Below are positions 5,243-5,731 of a stretch of DNA of 5,731 nucleotides, piece after piece. A program made the position numbers and the translations under genes. The stretch comes from CAYSLC01 sp964431545. Its GTDB lineage: Bacteria > Desulfobacterota > Desulfobacteria > Desulfobacterales > JAABSP01. Position 1 is the first letter of the stretch. Each line of letters begins with the position of its first letter. Where the stretch lies: NCBI GenBank assembly GCA_964431545.1, contig CAYSLC010000295.1, positions 1 through 5,731 of the forward strand, read 5' to 3'. The notes beneath the pieces are model-generated. The model had not been told where the DNA came from, did not search any database, and saw only the letters and a program-made list of their open reading frames with translations.

Positions 5243-5731
5243 TCAGTTCGCCGCGACCAGCAGCACGATCAACAGGGCCGCTGCGGCCGCTCCCAGTCCG
5301 ACGGGAACCGACAGGGTATCGAATGTCGCATAGATCTTCCGCTTGTATCCATCCAGATCCTCCCGACCCTCCCCTCTCAAGGCCCTGATCGGCACGGTGA
5401 AAAAGAGGATCAGCAGGGCCGGCCCATCCTTGGCGATGTAGGTGAGAAAACCGGGCAATTTCCGGGCGAAAATGCGATCCGAGGCCGCGTTGATCCGGTT
5501 CAGCCCCTGGTCCAGCCGTCGGTAGGCGGCACCAGCCCCCTTTCGGTAGAACCAGTCCGTGTCCAGATTGATGGACCGCATCTCCGCCGGATATTGGCCC
5601 GACAGAATCAGCAGGCAGAAGGCCAGGGCCCCGAACATGAGGAGCTGAAGCTGCCCCACCACGTGGGCCCCGGTGTAAGGCGCATAATGGACCGGATAGG
5701 GAAGGATGTGATAAAGCGGCTGGGGAAAAAC
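5243..5731 (-). CDS. Mrp/Mnh subunit D-like cation/proton antiporter protein, C-terminal part
   Basis: The frame stays open to the window edge, so this is a 162-residue C-terminal fragment of a larger protein. The GTG at 5662 is internal and should not be taken as the start. The fragment begins LYHILPYPVHYAPYTGAHVV, then a membrane helix (QLQLLMFGALAFCLLILSG), a conserved soluble segment INLDTDWFYRKGAG, an amphipathic linker, PALLILFFTVPIRAL, and a last helix near the C-terminus (LGAAAAALLIVLLV). This arrangement is typical of the C-terminal end of MnhD/MrpD-like proteins, relatives of NuoL/M/N that carry protons or exchange Na+ for H+. A NuoL-like or hydrogenase-linked membrane subunit is the main alternative, because the diagnostic core lies outside the window. 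It appears to be first of the three visible genes in a minus-strand operon with the nucleotide-fold protein and nhaA. Confidence 0.65.
   Translation of the reverse strand, partial: VFPQPLYHILPYPVHYAPYTGAHVVGQLQLLMFGALAFCLLILSGQYPAEMRSINLDTDWFYRKGAGAAYRRLDQGLNRINAASDRIFARKLPGFLTYIAKDGPALLILFFTVPIRALRGEGREDLDGYKRKIYATFDTLSVPVGLGAAAAALLIVLLVAAN

Noticed and set aside
5243..5662. A complete 139-residue protein starting at GTG 5662
   Set aside because: The frame continues without a stop to the window edge, and the upstream residues (LPYPVHYAPYTGAH) fit the antiporter family, so this is an internal GTG of a truncated gene.
1..5731. CRISPR arrays, tRNA genes, insertion sequences or attachment sites
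   Set aside because: No spaced direct repeats, cloverleaf-like segments, transposase frames or terminal inverted repeats were seen; coding density leaves little room.

Overview
The window is ordinary-density bacterial DNA (estimated by eye at 55-60% GC) with one strongly atypical gene. The best guess at origin is a marine or anaerobic member of the Desulfobacterota. This rests on the paired b'/b stator genes with a signal-peptide-like leader on b, the cytidylate-kinase-like protein, and the sodium-oriented gene content. It is an inference from gene style, not a demonstrated assignment.

Plus strand, 1-2480: the distal part of an Fo ATP synthase operon. It holds the 3' end of subunit a, then a 324-residue c-type protein made of four fused c hairpins (eight predicted membrane helices), then a normal 82-residue single-hairpin c subunit, then b' and b, which overlap by 4 bases. 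A perfect 16-bp stem-loop terminator follows at 2434-2472, so no delta, alpha, gamma, beta or epsilon gene lies downstream. In the four-hairpin protein, hairpins 1 and 4 keep the ion-binding glutamate (E65, E307), while hairpins 2 and 3 have glutamine there (Q145, Q226). The single c and hairpin 4 carry the full sodium-type ligand set plus a second carboxylate in helix 1 (E32/E65 pattern). The simplest model is a hybrid, Na+-coupled rotor ring mixing a few four-hairpin subunits with many single-hairpin ones. It recalls the mixed rotor of Acetobacterium woodii, but with a larger fusion and paired inactive hairpins.

Plus strand, 2584-3249: a free-standing cytidylate-kinase-like gene with its own strong ribosome binding site. 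It converges on the minus-strand genes across a 25-bp spacer holding a possible stem-loop.

Minus strand, 5731-3275: an apparent operon read right to left. It contains the C-terminal part of an Mrp/Mnh subunit-D-like cation/proton antiporter protein (cut by the window edge), a 160-residue cyclic-nucleotide-binding-fold protein without a DNA-binding domain, and a long NhaA Na+/H+ antiporter that starts with GTG 3 bases after the stop of the preceding gene. Together the two flanks suggest a sodium-handling locus: two antiporter-type proteins beside an ATP synthase rotor whose residues point to Na+ coupling. There is no gene-free stretch longer than about 180 bases; the longest (2403-2583) holds the terminator and the leader of the kinase gene.
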